Assembly (NCBI GenBank): GCA_021776825.1
Contig: JAJFFG010000076.1
Location: forward strand, 152,613 to 216,612
Direction of reading: 5' to 3'
Origin: Planctomycetota bacterium
GTDB taxonomy: Bacteria > Planctomycetota > JAJSAM01 > JAJVHW01
DNA length: 64,000 nt
Under the pieces are notes generated by a model that searched no databases, had not been told where the DNA came from, and saw nothing but the letters and a program-made list of their open reading frames with translations. Below, piece after piece: positions 8,253-17,787 of this stretch (positions are counted from its first letter, which is position 1; each line of letters starts with the position of its first letter). Position numbers and translations under genes: made by a program.

Positions 8253-8645
8253 CTACTCGTTGGATGCGAGCAGCTTCTTCAGGCGCGTCTCCATCTCGTC
8301 GACCTTGAACCCCCGTGGGCCGCGGCCGCCCTGGTACGCCACCTTGCCGTCGGCGCCGACGATGTAGAGCCGGTCGGCGTGCGTGAGGAATGCGAGCAGC
8401 TCCGCCCGCGACAGATTGCCGTCGCCGTCCTTGTCCGCCGCTTCCTTGATCTTCGCGAGGTCCTTCTCGTCGAACGTGCCGTCGCGGTCGGCGTCGAGGC
8501 GCTTCATGCGATCCCAGCGACTGCCGCGTCGGTCCTGTGACGCCGCCGGCGCCGCGAAGAGCACGGCGAGGCCCAGCCCCAGCCCCAGCCCGAGACCGAG
8601 CCCCAGCCCGAGACCGAGACCGATGACGATGGTCTGGATGCGCAT
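8253..8645 (-). CDS. Exported EF-hand protein with a Gly-Leu-repeat signal peptide
   Basis: 130 residues from the ATG at 8645. The open frame runs further upstream, but that part overlaps the divergent lipoprotein gene. The signal peptide hydrophobic core is an uninterrupted run of about nine Gly-Leu pairs (residues 9-26). Two EF-hand loops follow, LDADRDGTFDEKD and ADKDGDGNLSRAE, with Asp/Asn at the calcium positions. The C-terminal part (YIVGADGKVAYQGGRGP) has the look of a redoxin C-terminal segment, although no CxxC is present. Probably a small calcium-binding periplasmic protein. Confidence 0.85.
   Translation of the reverse strand: MRIQTIVIGLGLGLGLGLGLGLGLGLAVLFAAPAASQDRRGSRWDRMKRLDADRDGTFDEKDLAKIKEAADKDGDGNLSRAELLAFLTHADRLYIVGADGKVAYQGGRGPRGFKVDEMETRLKKLLASNE
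8570..8632. repeat. Hexanucleotide-type repeat encoding (Gly-Leu)n
   Basis: On the plus strand this tract is a run of cagccc and gagacc hexamers, which read as GGGCTG and GGTCTC on the coding strand. It encodes the signal-peptide core of the EF-hand gene. Copy number could change by slippage in 6-bp steps without shifting the frame. Confidence 0.85.
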
Positions 8646-8784
8646 GTCGACTCCCTCTCCCGTGTGCACGGGACGGCTGAGGCTACCGGGAGCCGAACCC
8701 GCCGCGGGCGGCCGGAGTTTCGCGCCGACCCGGTCCCCGCTTCTCGCTGGGCGTCCGTTCATCGGAACGGCTAGCGTCGTCGTC

Positions 8785-9600
8785 ATGCAGATTGACACTC
8801 CCCGACGTTTCACCCTCGTCGTCCGCTCCGTCGCCGCCCTGGCTCTCGCTGCGGTCCTCGCTGGATGTGGCGACGCCGCACCCGGACCGGACCCGAATTC
8901 CGCCGAGTTCGCGCGACTGACGAAGGCGATCGAGGGCCTCGCTGAGTCCAACGCGTCGCTGCAGACCGAGGTGCGGCGTCAGGCGCGTCGCATCGATGCG
9001 CTGAGTCGCGACGCAGCGAGCAAGCGGGCAGCTCCGGCGCCGGCGACCACGACAGGGGCGCTCGGCGGCGATCCGACGGAGCCGGTGGCGTTGGGTGCGG
9101 ACCAGCCGCTGACGAGTGTCGACGGCGAGCCGATCCTCGAGGACGGCGCAACCGTCGGCACGATCCTCGCGACCGAGAAGGGCAAGCAGGCCATCCAGAA
9201 GGCCGCTGCTGTGGAGATCGCGAAGCGCGAGGCGCAGGACCGCCGCACGTTCGTGAGCTTCTCGATCGGCATGTTCGCGCGGAAGGCGAACCTTGACGAG
9301 CGACAGACCAAGGAGCTCCAGGGGATCTGGAAGCGCTCGCTCGATAACGGTGTGAAACTGCGGGCGCAGTTCGCGGAGATGCGCGACCTGCCCGAGTCCG
9401 AGCGTCCCGCCGCGCGCGAGAAGGCGATGGAGTTCATGCGCGATCTGGGGCGGCAGCGGACCGAGGAGGTCGCCGATCTGCTCGACGCCGGGCAGCTCGA
9501 GATGTACGAGACGACGGAGACCGAGATCGTCGCGGGGCTCCACGGCGGCTCGCGCCGGCCGGCTTCCGAGTCGAAGGAAGCGCGCGCTTCGGAGGAGTAG
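8785..9600 (+). CDS. Lipoprotein with coiled-coil segment
   Basis: 271 residues from the ATG at 8785; the same frame is open upstream to 8383, but that part is antisense to the EF-hand gene. The signal peptide ends in a lipobox (AAVLAGC), so Cys is the lipid attachment site. A short coiled coil follows (about residues 37-72), then an Ala/Pro linker. The C-terminal 130 residues are helical and highly charged, with a pattern (DERQTKELQGIWKRSL...) like Spy/CpxP-type helical repeats but not enough to assign. Envelope-located; function unknown. Confidence 0.82.
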   Translation: MQIDTPRRFTLVVRSVAALALAAVLAGCGDAAPGPDPNSAEFARLTKAIEGLAESNASLQTEVRRQARRIDALSRDAASKRAAPAPATTTGALGGDPTEPVALGADQPLTSVDGEPILEDGATVGTILATEKGKQAIQKAAAVEIAKREAQDRRTFVSFSIGMFARKANLDERQTKELQGIWKRSLDNGVKLRAQFAEMRDLPESERPAAREKAMEFMRDLGRQRTEEVADLLDAGQLEMYETTETEIVAGLHGGSRRPASESKEARASEE

Positions 9601-9683
9601 CCCGCGGGGCGCGATCTGCGTGCGCCGGCGTCACCGGTCCAGCGCCGCTCGCCCGCGAACCCGGCGAGTTCTGGTGGAAGAGG

Positions 9684-10163
9684 CTAGTGCGGATCGCCGA
9701 GCGGTGGCGAGAGCCGATAGCGGCGCACGCTCTCGTAGTCCTTCTCGCGCATCTCGCAGTCTTCCGGGATCTCCTCGGTGCCGACGTACTCGGCGCCCGC
9801 GATCTCGAGCGTGCGGACCGAGGCGGCGTTCTCCGGGCGGCACGTGATCCAGATCGGGTCCAGGCCGTGTCGGGCTGCGAGCGGCAGGACCAGTCGGATC
9901 GCGCGCGCGGCGAAACGGTGGCCGCGCGCCTCGGGCTCGACGGTGTAGCCGAGCTGCCCGGCGTGATGCGTCAGGTGGCGCGTACTGCCGATGCGGAGTG
10001 CGATCCGGCCGAGCTTCGTGGGATCACCCGGCCGCCGCATGTGGAACACGTACGCCGGAACCAGGCCCATCTCCGGGTCGGCTTCGAAGCGCTTCGAGAG
10101 CACCAGCTCGAGGTCGCCGTCGACGAGCGGACCGGGGTCGAGGAAGTCGAAGGGACCGCTCAT
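9684..10163 (-). CDS. GNAT-family N-acetyltransferase (RimJ/RimL-like)
   Basis: 159 residues. The acetyl-CoA binding region is visible in GQLGYTVEPEARGHRFAARA, and the late ITCRPENAASVRTLEIAGA is typical of the RimJ/RimL group. An enzyme of this type would acetylate an amino group of a protein or small molecule; the substrate cannot be read from sequence. It is convergent with the lipoprotein gene and divergent from the metallopeptidase gene at 10235. Confidence 0.9.
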   Translation of the reverse strand: MSGPFDFLDPGPLVDGDLELVLSKRFEADPEMGLVPAYVFHMRRPGDPTKLGRIALRIGSTRHLTHHAGQLGYTVEPEARGHRFAARAIRLVLPLAARHGLDPIWITCRPENAASVRTLEIAGAEYVGTEEIPEDCEMREKDYESVRRYRLSPPLGDPH

Positions 10164-10234
10164 GCCGCAGGGAAGTCTACGCTGCGGAGAACGGAGAGGG
10201 CCGCTACGGCGTCCAACCGACCGGAGGACGTTCG

Positions 10235-11665
10235 ATGAAGCTCATCCAAGCCCTGGGGATCGTGTGCCTCGTCGCCCTGCTGGCCGGCACCGCCCACGCG
10301 AACAACAAGGCCGTCAAGGCCGTTCGCAAGAAGGAGGCGGCCGCGACGAAGAAGTGCATCGCGACGCTCCTGAAGTCTGCGAAGGCTCTCGCGGGCATGA
10401 AGGCCTACGACGAGGCGCGCGGCGAGATCCGGGTCGCGCTGCATCTCGACCCGTCCCATGCCAAGGCCGCGAAGGAACTGGTCAAACTGCGAAAGAAGAC
10501 CGACGAGACGCCCGAGGCGGTCGAGGAGAAGGCCGAGGCCGCGATCGAGAAGGCGCACACCGCGTGCTCGGACCTGTTCGTACCCGTACTCGACGCATGG
10601 GCCAAGGCGGAGTGGCCCGAGGAGCTCGCGCAGCTTGCCACCGTGGCGGTCACGCATCTCGACGACGAGCCGTTCGAAGCTCTCGACCTCACGTGGTTCG
10701 ATCCGTACCTGCTCTGGGCGCGAAGCGTCGACGTCGAGCGCTGGGAGAAGGGCGACGAGTTCTGGGACGGTGCGTGGGTCTCGGCCGACGACGTGAAGAA
10801 GCTCGACGAGGCGCACGCCAAGTGGTCCGACCCGTGGCTCGTCGACGACGGCGTGCAGCAGGTGAAGACCACAATGTCGCTGCGCGATGCGAAGCGCGTG
10901 TCGCACTACGTGCGTTCGTTCCGCGCGTTCGTCATCGACTACTTCCACGGCGAGTGGGCGTGGACGCAGCCGAACGAACTGCTCCCGATCTTCCTCACCC
11001 GGACGCAGGTCGACTACACCGCGCGCCTCACCGACTACGACCCCGGCTCCGCGAGATCGAAAGCCTCGGCGCTGTACGTCCAGCGCACGGGCGGCATCTG
11101 CCCGGTGTTCCTGACGTTCGAGCCGAAGAGCGTGGCGACCGGCACCAACATCGGCTGGGTCTCCATACTCCGAGACGTGCGTCACGAGGTCGCGCACCAG
11201 CTCCTCTACGAGTCGGCGATGGCCGACGGCGCGGGGGTCGGCGGCAACATCGACTGGGTCTCCGAGGGCATCGCGACGTTTCTCGGATCGCACCAGCCGT
11301 CGAAGTCCGGCTGGCGTCTGAAACGACTCGCGCAGGAGCCGTATGGCACCGGCTTCGAGCCGGGCCCCTTTGCCTGGACGATGGGCAACCTCGACAGCGT
11401 CGGTCCGCTCGAGACGTACTTCGCCGAGTTCAAGCCGAATCTGAACGAGGTGCACGAGTACTGGGTGGCGACCACGTTGACCTACTTCCTGCTCCACGGC
11501 GGTGACCGCGCGTATCGCAAGCCGATGATGCAGCTGCTGATCGACGTGCACATGGCGCGCGGCGACAAGGACTCGTTCGCGAAGCACTTCGGCAAGGTGG
11601 ACTTCGCGACGATGCAGCGGCAGTGGGAGAAGTTCGTGAAGGGCATCAGCATCCAGGATCTCTGA
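10235..11665 (+). CDS. Secreted gluzincin-like metallopeptidase (HEVAH)
   Basis: 476 residues from the ATG at 10235, preceded by GGAGG at good spacing; the frame is open further upstream but overlaps the GNAT gene. Signal peptide at residues 1-22. A helical, Lys-rich region about 25-110 could hold a TPR-like unit (YDEARGEIRVALHLDPSHAKAAKEL). The zinc motif HEVAH lies at residues 317-321 with a candidate third ligand Glu344 in WVSEGIATF, the order expected of gluzincins and of the DUF1570-like peptidases common in planctomycetes. Active-site residues are intact, so it is probably an active periplasmic or secreted protease. Confidence 0.85.
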   Translation: MKLIQALGIVCLVALLAGTAHANNKAVKAVRKKEAAATKKCIATLLKSAKALAGMKAYDEARGEIRVALHLDPSHAKAAKELVKLRKKTDETPEAVEEKAEAAIEKAHTACSDLFVPVLDAWAKAEWPEELAQLATVAVTHLDDEPFEALDLTWFDPYLLWARSVDVERWEKGDEFWDGAWVSADDVKKLDEAHAKWSDPWLVDDGVQQVKTTMSLRDAKRVSHYVRSFRAFVIDYFHGEWAWTQPNELLPIFLTRTQVDYTARLTDYDPGSARSKASALYVQRTGGICPVFLTFEPKSVATGTNIGWVSILRDVRHEVAHQLLYESAMADGAGVGGNIDWVSEGIATFLGSHQPSKSGWRLKRLAQEPYGTGFEPGPFAWTMGNLDSVGPLETYFAEFKPNLNEVHEYWVATTLTYFLLHGGDRAYRKPMMQLLIDVHMARGDKDSFAKHFGKVDFATMQRQWEKFVKGISIQDL

Positions 11666-11792
11666 ACAAGGGATCGCGGTCGGCTGCCGACAGAGTTCAG
11701 CGCCGGTTCCGGGGTATGCGCGAACCGCGGAGCGAGCTACGCGTCTACAGAGATGTGCGTGCGACCCGAGCACGTCCTTCGAGAGGCCCTTC

Positions 11793-12458
11793 ATGTCGAG
11801 AATCCCGAGCTTCGCCGCCGCCGTTGCCGCCCTGCTCGTCGCCTCGTGCGCGACACCGGTCGCGTCAGACGCCCAGTGCCCCGTCGCGCCGTCTCCCGAG
11901 CCGATGACCGTCGTCGTGGAGCCGGCGACCCACCCCGATCTCGACGCCGGCCCGATCCCCGAGTACCGCTTGCGGTGGGGCGGGCTCTACGCGCGCCGGA
12001 ACGGCGACATCGTCGACGCTCCGGCGGGGGACGTCGCCGTTGCGAAGGCCTATCCCCACTCCAAGGTGAAGGGACCGCTCAACGCGCCGGGCGAGCGCAT
12101 CACCATCCTGACCGCGAAGGACACCTACCAAGCCGGCGAGGAGATCCGTGTCATTCACGTGTACGAGGCGACGCGCCCCGGTTTGACGGTCTATGTCATG
12201 GGTCCGAAAGCGATTTTCGGGGAGAGCATCGACGGAGCGTTGGTGACGCCGCGCGACGGAGGGCCCTCCGTCTACGACGGCGCGATCCTCGAGAGTCCGG
12301 AGTTGGACTACAACTACGAGGTCACGGCCTACACGCTAGCGCGCGGAGTGCATCGCGTTCGTTGGACCCTCACGTGGCCGCCCGACATGGACTTGGAACC
12401 GGACGCCGCCGGCTCGCCGTACCTCACGTCGAACGAACTCGTGATCCGCGTGGAGTGA
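11793..12458 (+). CDS. Lipoprotein of unknown function
   Basis: 221 residues with a signal peptide ending in a lipobox (LLVASC). The mature part is predicted to be all-beta, with repeated T-Y-x-A-G-E-E-I-like strands that resemble a single Ig-like domain. No catalytic motif is visible. It follows the metallopeptidase by about 130 bases on the same strand. I do not recognise the family. Confidence 0.8.
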   Translation: MSRIPSFAAAVAALLVASCATPVASDAQCPVAPSPEPMTVVVEPATHPDLDAGPIPEYRLRWGGLYARRNGDIVDAPAGDVAVAKAYPHSKVKGPLNAPGERITILTAKDTYQAGEEIRVIHVYEATRPGLTVYVMGPKAIFGESIDGALVTPRDGGPSVYDGAILESPELDYNYEVTAYTLARGVHRVRWTLTWPPDMDLEPDAAGSPYLTSNELVIRVE

Positions 12459-12644
12459 GGCTCCGAAGCATGTGACCGGAGCCTCTCGCTGGGCGTCGTC
12501 TTGCGTTGACAGCCTGCCCCGGCCACCTAGGCTGAGTCGCGGAAGTCGAGGGGAACACGGATCGTCGAGCGGCAATCGTTGGGGGTGGCATCGCGCATGC
12601 GCGGTGTGACGCCGTGCGGTCCCGCTGCTCGCAAAGGGGGCGGG

Positions 12645-15600
12645 ATGCTCGGTCGCACGAGGACGTGGATCGGTTTGCTGGCGCTGCTCGCCGCGGGGTT
12701 CCTGGGCGCGAGCGACGCGCGGGCCGCCGATGGGTCGAACGACTACACGACGACCGTCACCAACGGGCTCTACGAGGCGCCCCCGGCAACGGCGACCGGC
12801 CTCGGTCTGAACTCAGCGGGGCTCCAGAAGCCAGGCGTCACGCAGGAACTGCCGTTCGACTTCCCGTTCTTCGGTCTGACCTACGACGAGGTCTGGGTCA
12901 CGACGTTCGGGTACGTGCAGTTCGGGTCGAACGCGAACTCGTTCACGTGGAACGCGCTGCCGTCCCAGATCCAGGCCGGGAACACCGGCGATGGTGTGTG
13001 TGCACCGCTGTGGGAGCGCCTCGCCAACGTCGACGGTTCGAATGCCGTCACCTGGACAGCCGGCACCGCACCGAACCGCCGCGCGATCTTCTCCTGGGAG
13101 AACGTCGCGGTGACGAACAACACCGGCGCGAAGATCACGTTCCAGGTGAAGCTCTACGAGACATCGGGGCGCATCGAGTTCGCGTACAAGCCGGACGCCG
13201 CGCCCACCACGTGGGTGTCGCTCAACTACACGGTGGGGATGGTCGCGCCCGGGGTCGATCCGCGCTGGGTCACCCCCGAGGAGAACGTCCGCTCGCAGAA
13301 CGGGCATCCGGGCAACGACTTCCGCTTCGACCCCCGCCTGATCGAGGTCTCGGGGCGCGTGCAGTACGAGAAGCGGACGCCGACGACGAACGGTCTTGGC
13401 ACGGACACGGCGCTCTCGCCGCTGGCGGGCATCCGGCTTTCGCTCGAACAGCCCGGCGGTCTCCCGATGGCGACCACGATCACCGATACGAACGGTGACT
13501 TCGTGTTCTCGTCGCAAGCGGGGTACGACGGCGGGAACCTGACGGTGGTCGCCACGCCGCAGGGCGCCGCGTGCGTCGTTCAGGCGAACGAGACGGCCGG
13601 ACCGGTGCGTCAGGCCGTGGCGACGAACATCCCTCCGACGACGGACTCGGCGCTGGGCGTGCAGACAATCGACGCCACGGACGATCCGACCGGGGCGTTC
13701 CGCGGCCCGGCGCACGTTGCGGTCGCGATCGAGCGCGCGCATGCTTGGGTGACGACGCGTTCCACGGCTCCCATTCCGCAGCTCGCGGTCACGTACGATC
13801 CAGCAGTGCTGACGGTAACGCGGTACGCGCGTGCGGTCAGTCCCGCCACCCCGACGCTCACCGTGGCAGGGCCGGCCGCCACGAACGATGACACGTGGGA
13901 CGACAGCGTCGTCATCCGCACGTACGCGCGCCACGTGCTCGCGACGCTCGCCGCCAGTCCCAGCGAGGCCGTCGACGACACGTTCGACTCGGCGAGCACG
14001 GAAGAGAACGCGTTTGCCGTCGGCTTCGGGCACGCCTTCTTCGCGGCCATCACCGGCGACCGAGACTGGATCGACGCCACCGGGGCGACTGCGGCGACCA
14101 CCTGGGATCTCGAGGATCCGACGCTCACCGTGACGCGTGGTCCGAACGTCGCTGGCGCCGTTGCGGCCGCCCTCTACGACCTGCTCGACGACGCGAACGA
14201 GAACATCGATCGGGTCGATGCCTCGAACGGCGGAGCCGACCGCGTCCTCCAGACCATCGAGTTCGCAGACGCGGCGCTGACCGCCTCCGACTTCCTGCTC
14301 GCGTGGCGCGACGTTGGACTCGACGCCTCCGCGGTGTCGCGTGTGCTCATCGGCAACGGCGTTCTGCTGGACGACGTGCACGAGCCGAACGATGACGTTG
14401 GCGAGTCGAGCGACCTCGGTCAGCTCGGCGACGTCGCGTCGGGTCTGGCTCTCACCCCCGAGAACGAGGACTGGTTCGACATCGTTGTGCCGGCGCCCGT
14501 CGATCGGATGGACGTCGAGTTGACGTTCCCCCGCTTCACGTTCATCTCGACGGTGGAACTCGAGGTGCGCACGCTGGGCGGCAGTCTCGTCGTCGGGAAG
14601 GTCGACGCCGGCACGGGGCCGATCATCGTGTCCACTGGCGCGCTGGCGGCCGGGACGTATCGGCTGCACGTGAACCACGTTGCCGGTGACGCCATTCCGG
14701 ACTACACGCTCCAGACGTTCGAGCCGCTCGTGCTGGACCGCACGCCGTTCAAGTCGTGGACGGTCGACTTCCCGTACGAGCAGGACTTCACGCTCGTGGG
14801 CGGGATCGCTCCGGTCGACGCGACGATCACGGTCGGCGCGATCCCTCCGGGGATCTTCTTCGATCCCGTCACGTTGCGAGCAGCGGGCACGCCGAGCACC
14901 GTCGGGACCTTCGACTTCAGCTTCGAGGCCGTCGACTCCGGATCGCCCGAGCATCGGTCGCTCGTGCAGCATCGCGTCGTCATCAACCCGCCGCTGACGT
15001 TCGATCTGGGTGAGTTCATGCCGTTCGCCATCGCGAAGACCACGGATCTGCTCCGCACGACCGACGGCGGCACGGAGCCGTTTGCGATCGAGCTCTCGGG
15101 CGGGCAGGTGCTGCCGGACGGCATCGGCGTCGCGGGCGACGCACTGCGCTTCACCGGTTCGGCGACGACCGCAGGATCGAGCCCGTTCCTCCTGACGGGT
15201 GTCGACGTGGCCGGCTCGCAGCACGAGGGCGGCGCGCTCGCCGTCGTCTGCGTACCGCTGCCGGCGAAGAAGACGCCGGTCGACCTGGCTGCCGGGGACT
15301 CGGCGTGTGGCGTGTTCGTCGACGCGTTGGCAGGGAGCTCCATCTCGATCGGCTTCGGCACCGCGAAGAAGCGGGAGAAGCGTTTGCTGCGTGCCATCCT
15401 GATCGGCCCCGACGGACTGCCCGTGGAGGGCGCGAAGATCAAGGCGCGCAAGGGCAAGGCGAGCCTGAAGGCGACGGTGCCCGCGACCGGTCGCTACTTC
15501 GCCGTCGTGGGGTCCGACGACGGTGGCGACACGCAGCTTCTCGCCTCGCCGAAGATCAAGCCGCCGAAGAAGGGCAAGCTCGCGTTCGACGAGGCCGTGA

Positions 15601-15902
15601 GCGGCGACATCATCGAGATCCCGATCGGGGTCCTCCAGGGCGCCCGACTGCGGCTCAAGGCATCGCCGCCGAAGCGCACCGAACTGACCATCGACCTTCT
15701 CGCGCTGCTCGATCCGAACGGCCTCCCGCGCGCGACGGGTGACATCACGTCGGTGAAGGGCAGCTCGCTCCTCGTCGACACGGTGCTCGACGTCTCTGGC
15801 ACGTGGACCGTGCGCCTGCGCATGCGCGGTTCGGGCCTGGGCCAGGTGAAGGCTGCGTACAAGCTGACGCAGCCGAAGGACGTCGTCTTCAGCGTCGACT
15901 GA
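12645..15902 (+). CDS. Large secreted multidomain protein with Ig-like domains
   Basis: 1085 residues from the ATG at 12645, chosen because it gives a normal signal peptide and has a purine-rich stretch just upstream; TTG 12579 and ATG 12597 are in-frame alternatives. After the signal, residues about 30-230 resemble surface-protein modules that begin FDFPFFGLTYDEV. A Cna-B/SdrD-like regulatory domain follows (about 235-315), then a helical domain. A pre-peptidase-like beta domain sits around 610-720 (EPNDDVGESSDLGQL) and putative Ig domains around 720-900. The C-terminal 200 residues are Lys-rich beta modules also seen at the start of the FG-GAP protein at 56883. Likely a surface or secreted adhesion or scaffold protein. 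Confidence 0.85.
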   Translation: MLGRTRTWIGLLALLAAGFLGASDARAADGSNDYTTTVTNGLYEAPPATATGLGLNSAGLQKPGVTQELPFDFPFFGLTYDEVWVTTFGYVQFGSNANSFTWNALPSQIQAGNTGDGVCAPLWERLANVDGSNAVTWTAGTAPNRRAIFSWENVAVTNNTGAKITFQVKLYETSGRIEFAYKPDAAPTTWVSLNYTVGMVAPGVDPRWVTPEENVRSQNGHPGNDFRFDPRLIEVSGRVQYEKRTPTTNGLGTDTALSPLAGIRLSLEQPGGLPMATTITDTNGDFVFSSQAGYDGGNLTVVATPQGAACVVQANETAGPVRQAVATNIPPTTDSALGVQTIDATDDPTGAFRGPAHVAVAIERAHAWVTTRSTAPIPQLAVTYDPAVLTVTRYARAVSPATPTLTVAGPAATNDDTWDDSVVIRTYARHVLATLAASPSEAVDDTFDSASTEENAFAVGFGHAFFAAITGDRDWIDATGATAATTWDLEDPTLTVTRGPNVAGAVAAALYDLLDDANENIDRVDASNGGADRVLQTIEFADAALTASDFLLAWRDVGLDASAVSRVLIGNGVLLDDVHEPNDDVGESSDLGQLGDVASGLALTPENEDWFDIVVPAPVDRMDVELTFPRFTFISTVELEVRTLGGSLVVGKVDAGTGPIIVSTGALAAGTYRLHVNHVAGDAIPDYTLQTFEPLVLDRTPFKSWTVDFPYEQDFTLVGGIAPVDATITVGAIPPGIFFDPVTLRAAGTPSTVGTFDFSFEAVDSGSPEHRSLVQHRVVINPPLTFDLGEFMPFAIAKTTDLLRTTDGGTEPFAIELSGGQVLPDGIGVAGDALRFTGSATTAGSSPFLLTGVDVAGSQHEGGALAVVCVPLPAKKTPVDLAAGDSACGVFVDALAGSSISIGFGTAKKREKRLLRAILIGPDGLPVEGAKIKARKGKASLKATVPATGRYFAVVGSDDGGDTQLLASPKIKPPKKGKLAFDEAVSGDIIEIPIGVLQGARLRLKASPPKRTELTIDLLALLDPNGLPRATGDITSVKGSSLLVDTVLDVSGTWTVRLRMRGSGLGQVKAAYKLTQPKDVVFSVD

Positions 15903-15990
15903 GACACGAAGGCATCGCGGCACGGGCGAATCCCGCAGAATGGCGTCACCCGAATCGGTGTCCCGTGGGATTCCGATCGCGGAGAGCCCC

Positions 15991-17547
15991 ATGTCCGACC
16001 TACCCGACCCGCCGCCTGCACCCAGCGCCGCCGAGCTGTTGCGCCATCGTGAGTGGCTGCAACGCCTCGCCCGGGCCCTGACGCGGGATGGTCATGCGGC
16101 CGCGGACGTCGAGCAGCAGACTTGGCTGGCCGCGCTCGCCTCTCCCCCCGTCGATGCCTCCAGCCCGCGCGCGTGGCTCGGAACGGTCGCCCGCAACTTC
16201 GTGCGGCGCGACGCCCGCAGTCAGAGTCGACGGCTGCGCCGAGAGCGACAGGCCATCCGTATCGCCGATGGGCGGCCGGCCGACGACCTGGCTGCCGAAT
16301 CCGAGGTCGCGGCATCCGTCACGCGCGCCGTGCTCGCGCTGCAGGAGCCACTGCGTTCGGCCGTGCTCCTGCGCTTCTACGAGGGCCTGACCGTGCCGCA
16401 GGTCGCCGCGCGGATGCAGACGCCGTTCGAGACCACACGCTCGCGCCTGCGCACGGCAATCCGTCATCTCCGCGCATCGATCCCCCCCGAAGCTGATCCC
16501 TTGCTTGCGCTGGCAGCACCGCTGGCGCTCGTCTCGCACCACTCGACGTCCGTCGCACCGATCCAAGGAGCCCTCGTCATGGCCAAGGTCACGAAGCTCA
16601 CCGCCGCATCCATCGCGATCCTCGCCGTCGGAGTCGGCGGTGCTTGGGTCGCGTCGGAGGTCCTCTCCGTGGAGACGCCTGGCGAGATCGATGTCGCGAC
16701 GGCCGAAGCCGTCCCGGCCGTCGCCGAACCGGAGGTCGAACGTCTCCAGCGCCGGATCGACGAGCTCGAGGAACTGCTCGCTCGGCGTGATCGGCCCCGC
16801 GTGCGTGTCGAACGCGTCGAGCGCGTTGCGCCGACCCGTGCACGGGAGACTGCGCAAGCACAGACGACCGCCACGTTGGCGCTGGGCGCGTGGAGCGAGC
16901 AGGTGGCGGTGGGGGCGCAGAGCATCGATCTGAGCTTCACGGTCGATCCTCAGCGCGGGAATCCGATCGACCTGTCCCTGGTGACCGAGGTGCCCGAGCC
17001 GGTCGAGCCGATCGACCTGTCCACGCTCAGCGACTCCGAACTGCTCGAGCACGCGCGCGGCCTCGCGAAGGGCGGCAACACGCGTGACGCGCTCCGCGCT
17101 ACGCGTGAGGCGTGGCAGACGCTCGTCGATCGTGACCCCATCGTCGAGACGCTGGACGAGGCGCTCTTCGGCCTCGGCATCGCGCACCGCAACCTCGGTG
17201 ATCACTCTGTCGAGCGCGTGACGTTCGATCGCCTCATCGAGCTCGCGGGCTACCACACCGAGCGGGGACAGTCGGCCCGCTACCAGCGCGCGTGGGCGCT
17301 CCACTACGGTGGGGACAGCGCCGCGGCGGCGAACGAGATGGAGTCCATCGCCGAGGCGGCGGGCGACGGGTCCGATCGCGCCCGACACTCGCTGCTGAAC
17401 GGTTCGGCCTTCGCGCAGGGCGCGGAGAATCCCGAGCAGGCACGCCGCATGCTCCGACGCCTCGGCGTCGCCGTCGAGCGGGACTCGAGCAGCCTCGCGC
17501 GCTTCTTCGATGGACAGTCGCGGGAGCGCCTCGGGCGCATGAAGTAG
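15991..17547 (+). CDS. ECF sigma factor fused to membrane anchor and TPR-like tail (fusion 1)
   Basis: 518 residues from the ATG at 15991 with GGAG 7 bases upstream. Residues about 20-175 are an ECF sigma factor: region 2 (RALTRDGHAAADVEQQTWLA) and region 4 helix-turn-helix (LLRFYEGLTVPQVAARMQTP). After a linker a transmembrane helix lies near residues 207-228 (AASIAILAVGVGGAWVASEV). Then come a coiled coil (about 245-275) and a helical C-terminal region with TPR-like repeats (about 345-515). A sigma factor tied to the membrane with an outside helical domain could be controlled by signals from the cell surface; no anti-sigma gene is adjacent. Confidence 0.88.
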   Translation: MSDLPDPPPAPSAAELLRHREWLQRLARALTRDGHAAADVEQQTWLAALASPPVDASSPRAWLGTVARNFVRRDARSQSRRLRRERQAIRIADGRPADDLAAESEVAASVTRAVLALQEPLRSAVLLRFYEGLTVPQVAARMQTPFETTRSRLRTAIRHLRASIPPEADPLLALAAPLALVSHHSTSVAPIQGALVMAKVTKLTAASIAILAVGVGGAWVASEVLSVETPGEIDVATAEAVPAVAEPEVERLQRRIDELEELLARRDRPRVRVERVERVAPTRARETAQAQTTATLALGAWSEQVAVGAQSIDLSFTVDPQRGNPIDLSLVTEVPEPVEPIDLSTLSDSELLEHARGLAKGGNTRDALRATREAWQTLVDRDPIVETLDEALFGLGIAHRNLGDHSVERVTFDRLIELAGYHTERGQSARYQRAWALHYGGDSAAAANEMESIAEAAGDGSDRARHSLLNGSAFAQGAENPEQARRMLRRLGVAVERDSSSLARFFDGQSRERLGRMK

Positions 17548-17787
17548 CGCGGTCGCTCTTCCGAATTCCGCGGAATGTCTGGCGGGCGGACTCCTCGCCC
17601 GTCGTTCTCGATCCGTGGCGATGCCCGTCGCCGATCGGGACTGCGTTCATGAGGTGCAGCGCGATCGACCGGGCCTCCTTCCGCTCGTGACGGCGTCGCC
17701 ACCGAACTCACACGAGTTGCGCAGGGTCGCCGGCGGTCGAAGGCTCGGCTCGCTGGAGGCAAGTCGGCGGCTCTGTCGCATCGTGTG
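17548..17787. other. Intergenic region without a recognisable gene
   Basis: About 240 bases between the sigma-fusion gene and the convergent GNAT gene. I see no convincing coding frame, no T-tract terminator and no known RNA. It must carry the 3' ends of both transcripts. Confidence 0.5.

Noticed and set aside
10160..15992. Very long minus-strand ORFs (for example 10160-11794 and 12813-15992) opposite real genes
   Set aside because: They are rich in Arg, Asp and His with no domains or signal peptides, as expected for antisense frames in GC-rich coding DNA. The opposite strand has clear signal peptides and domains.
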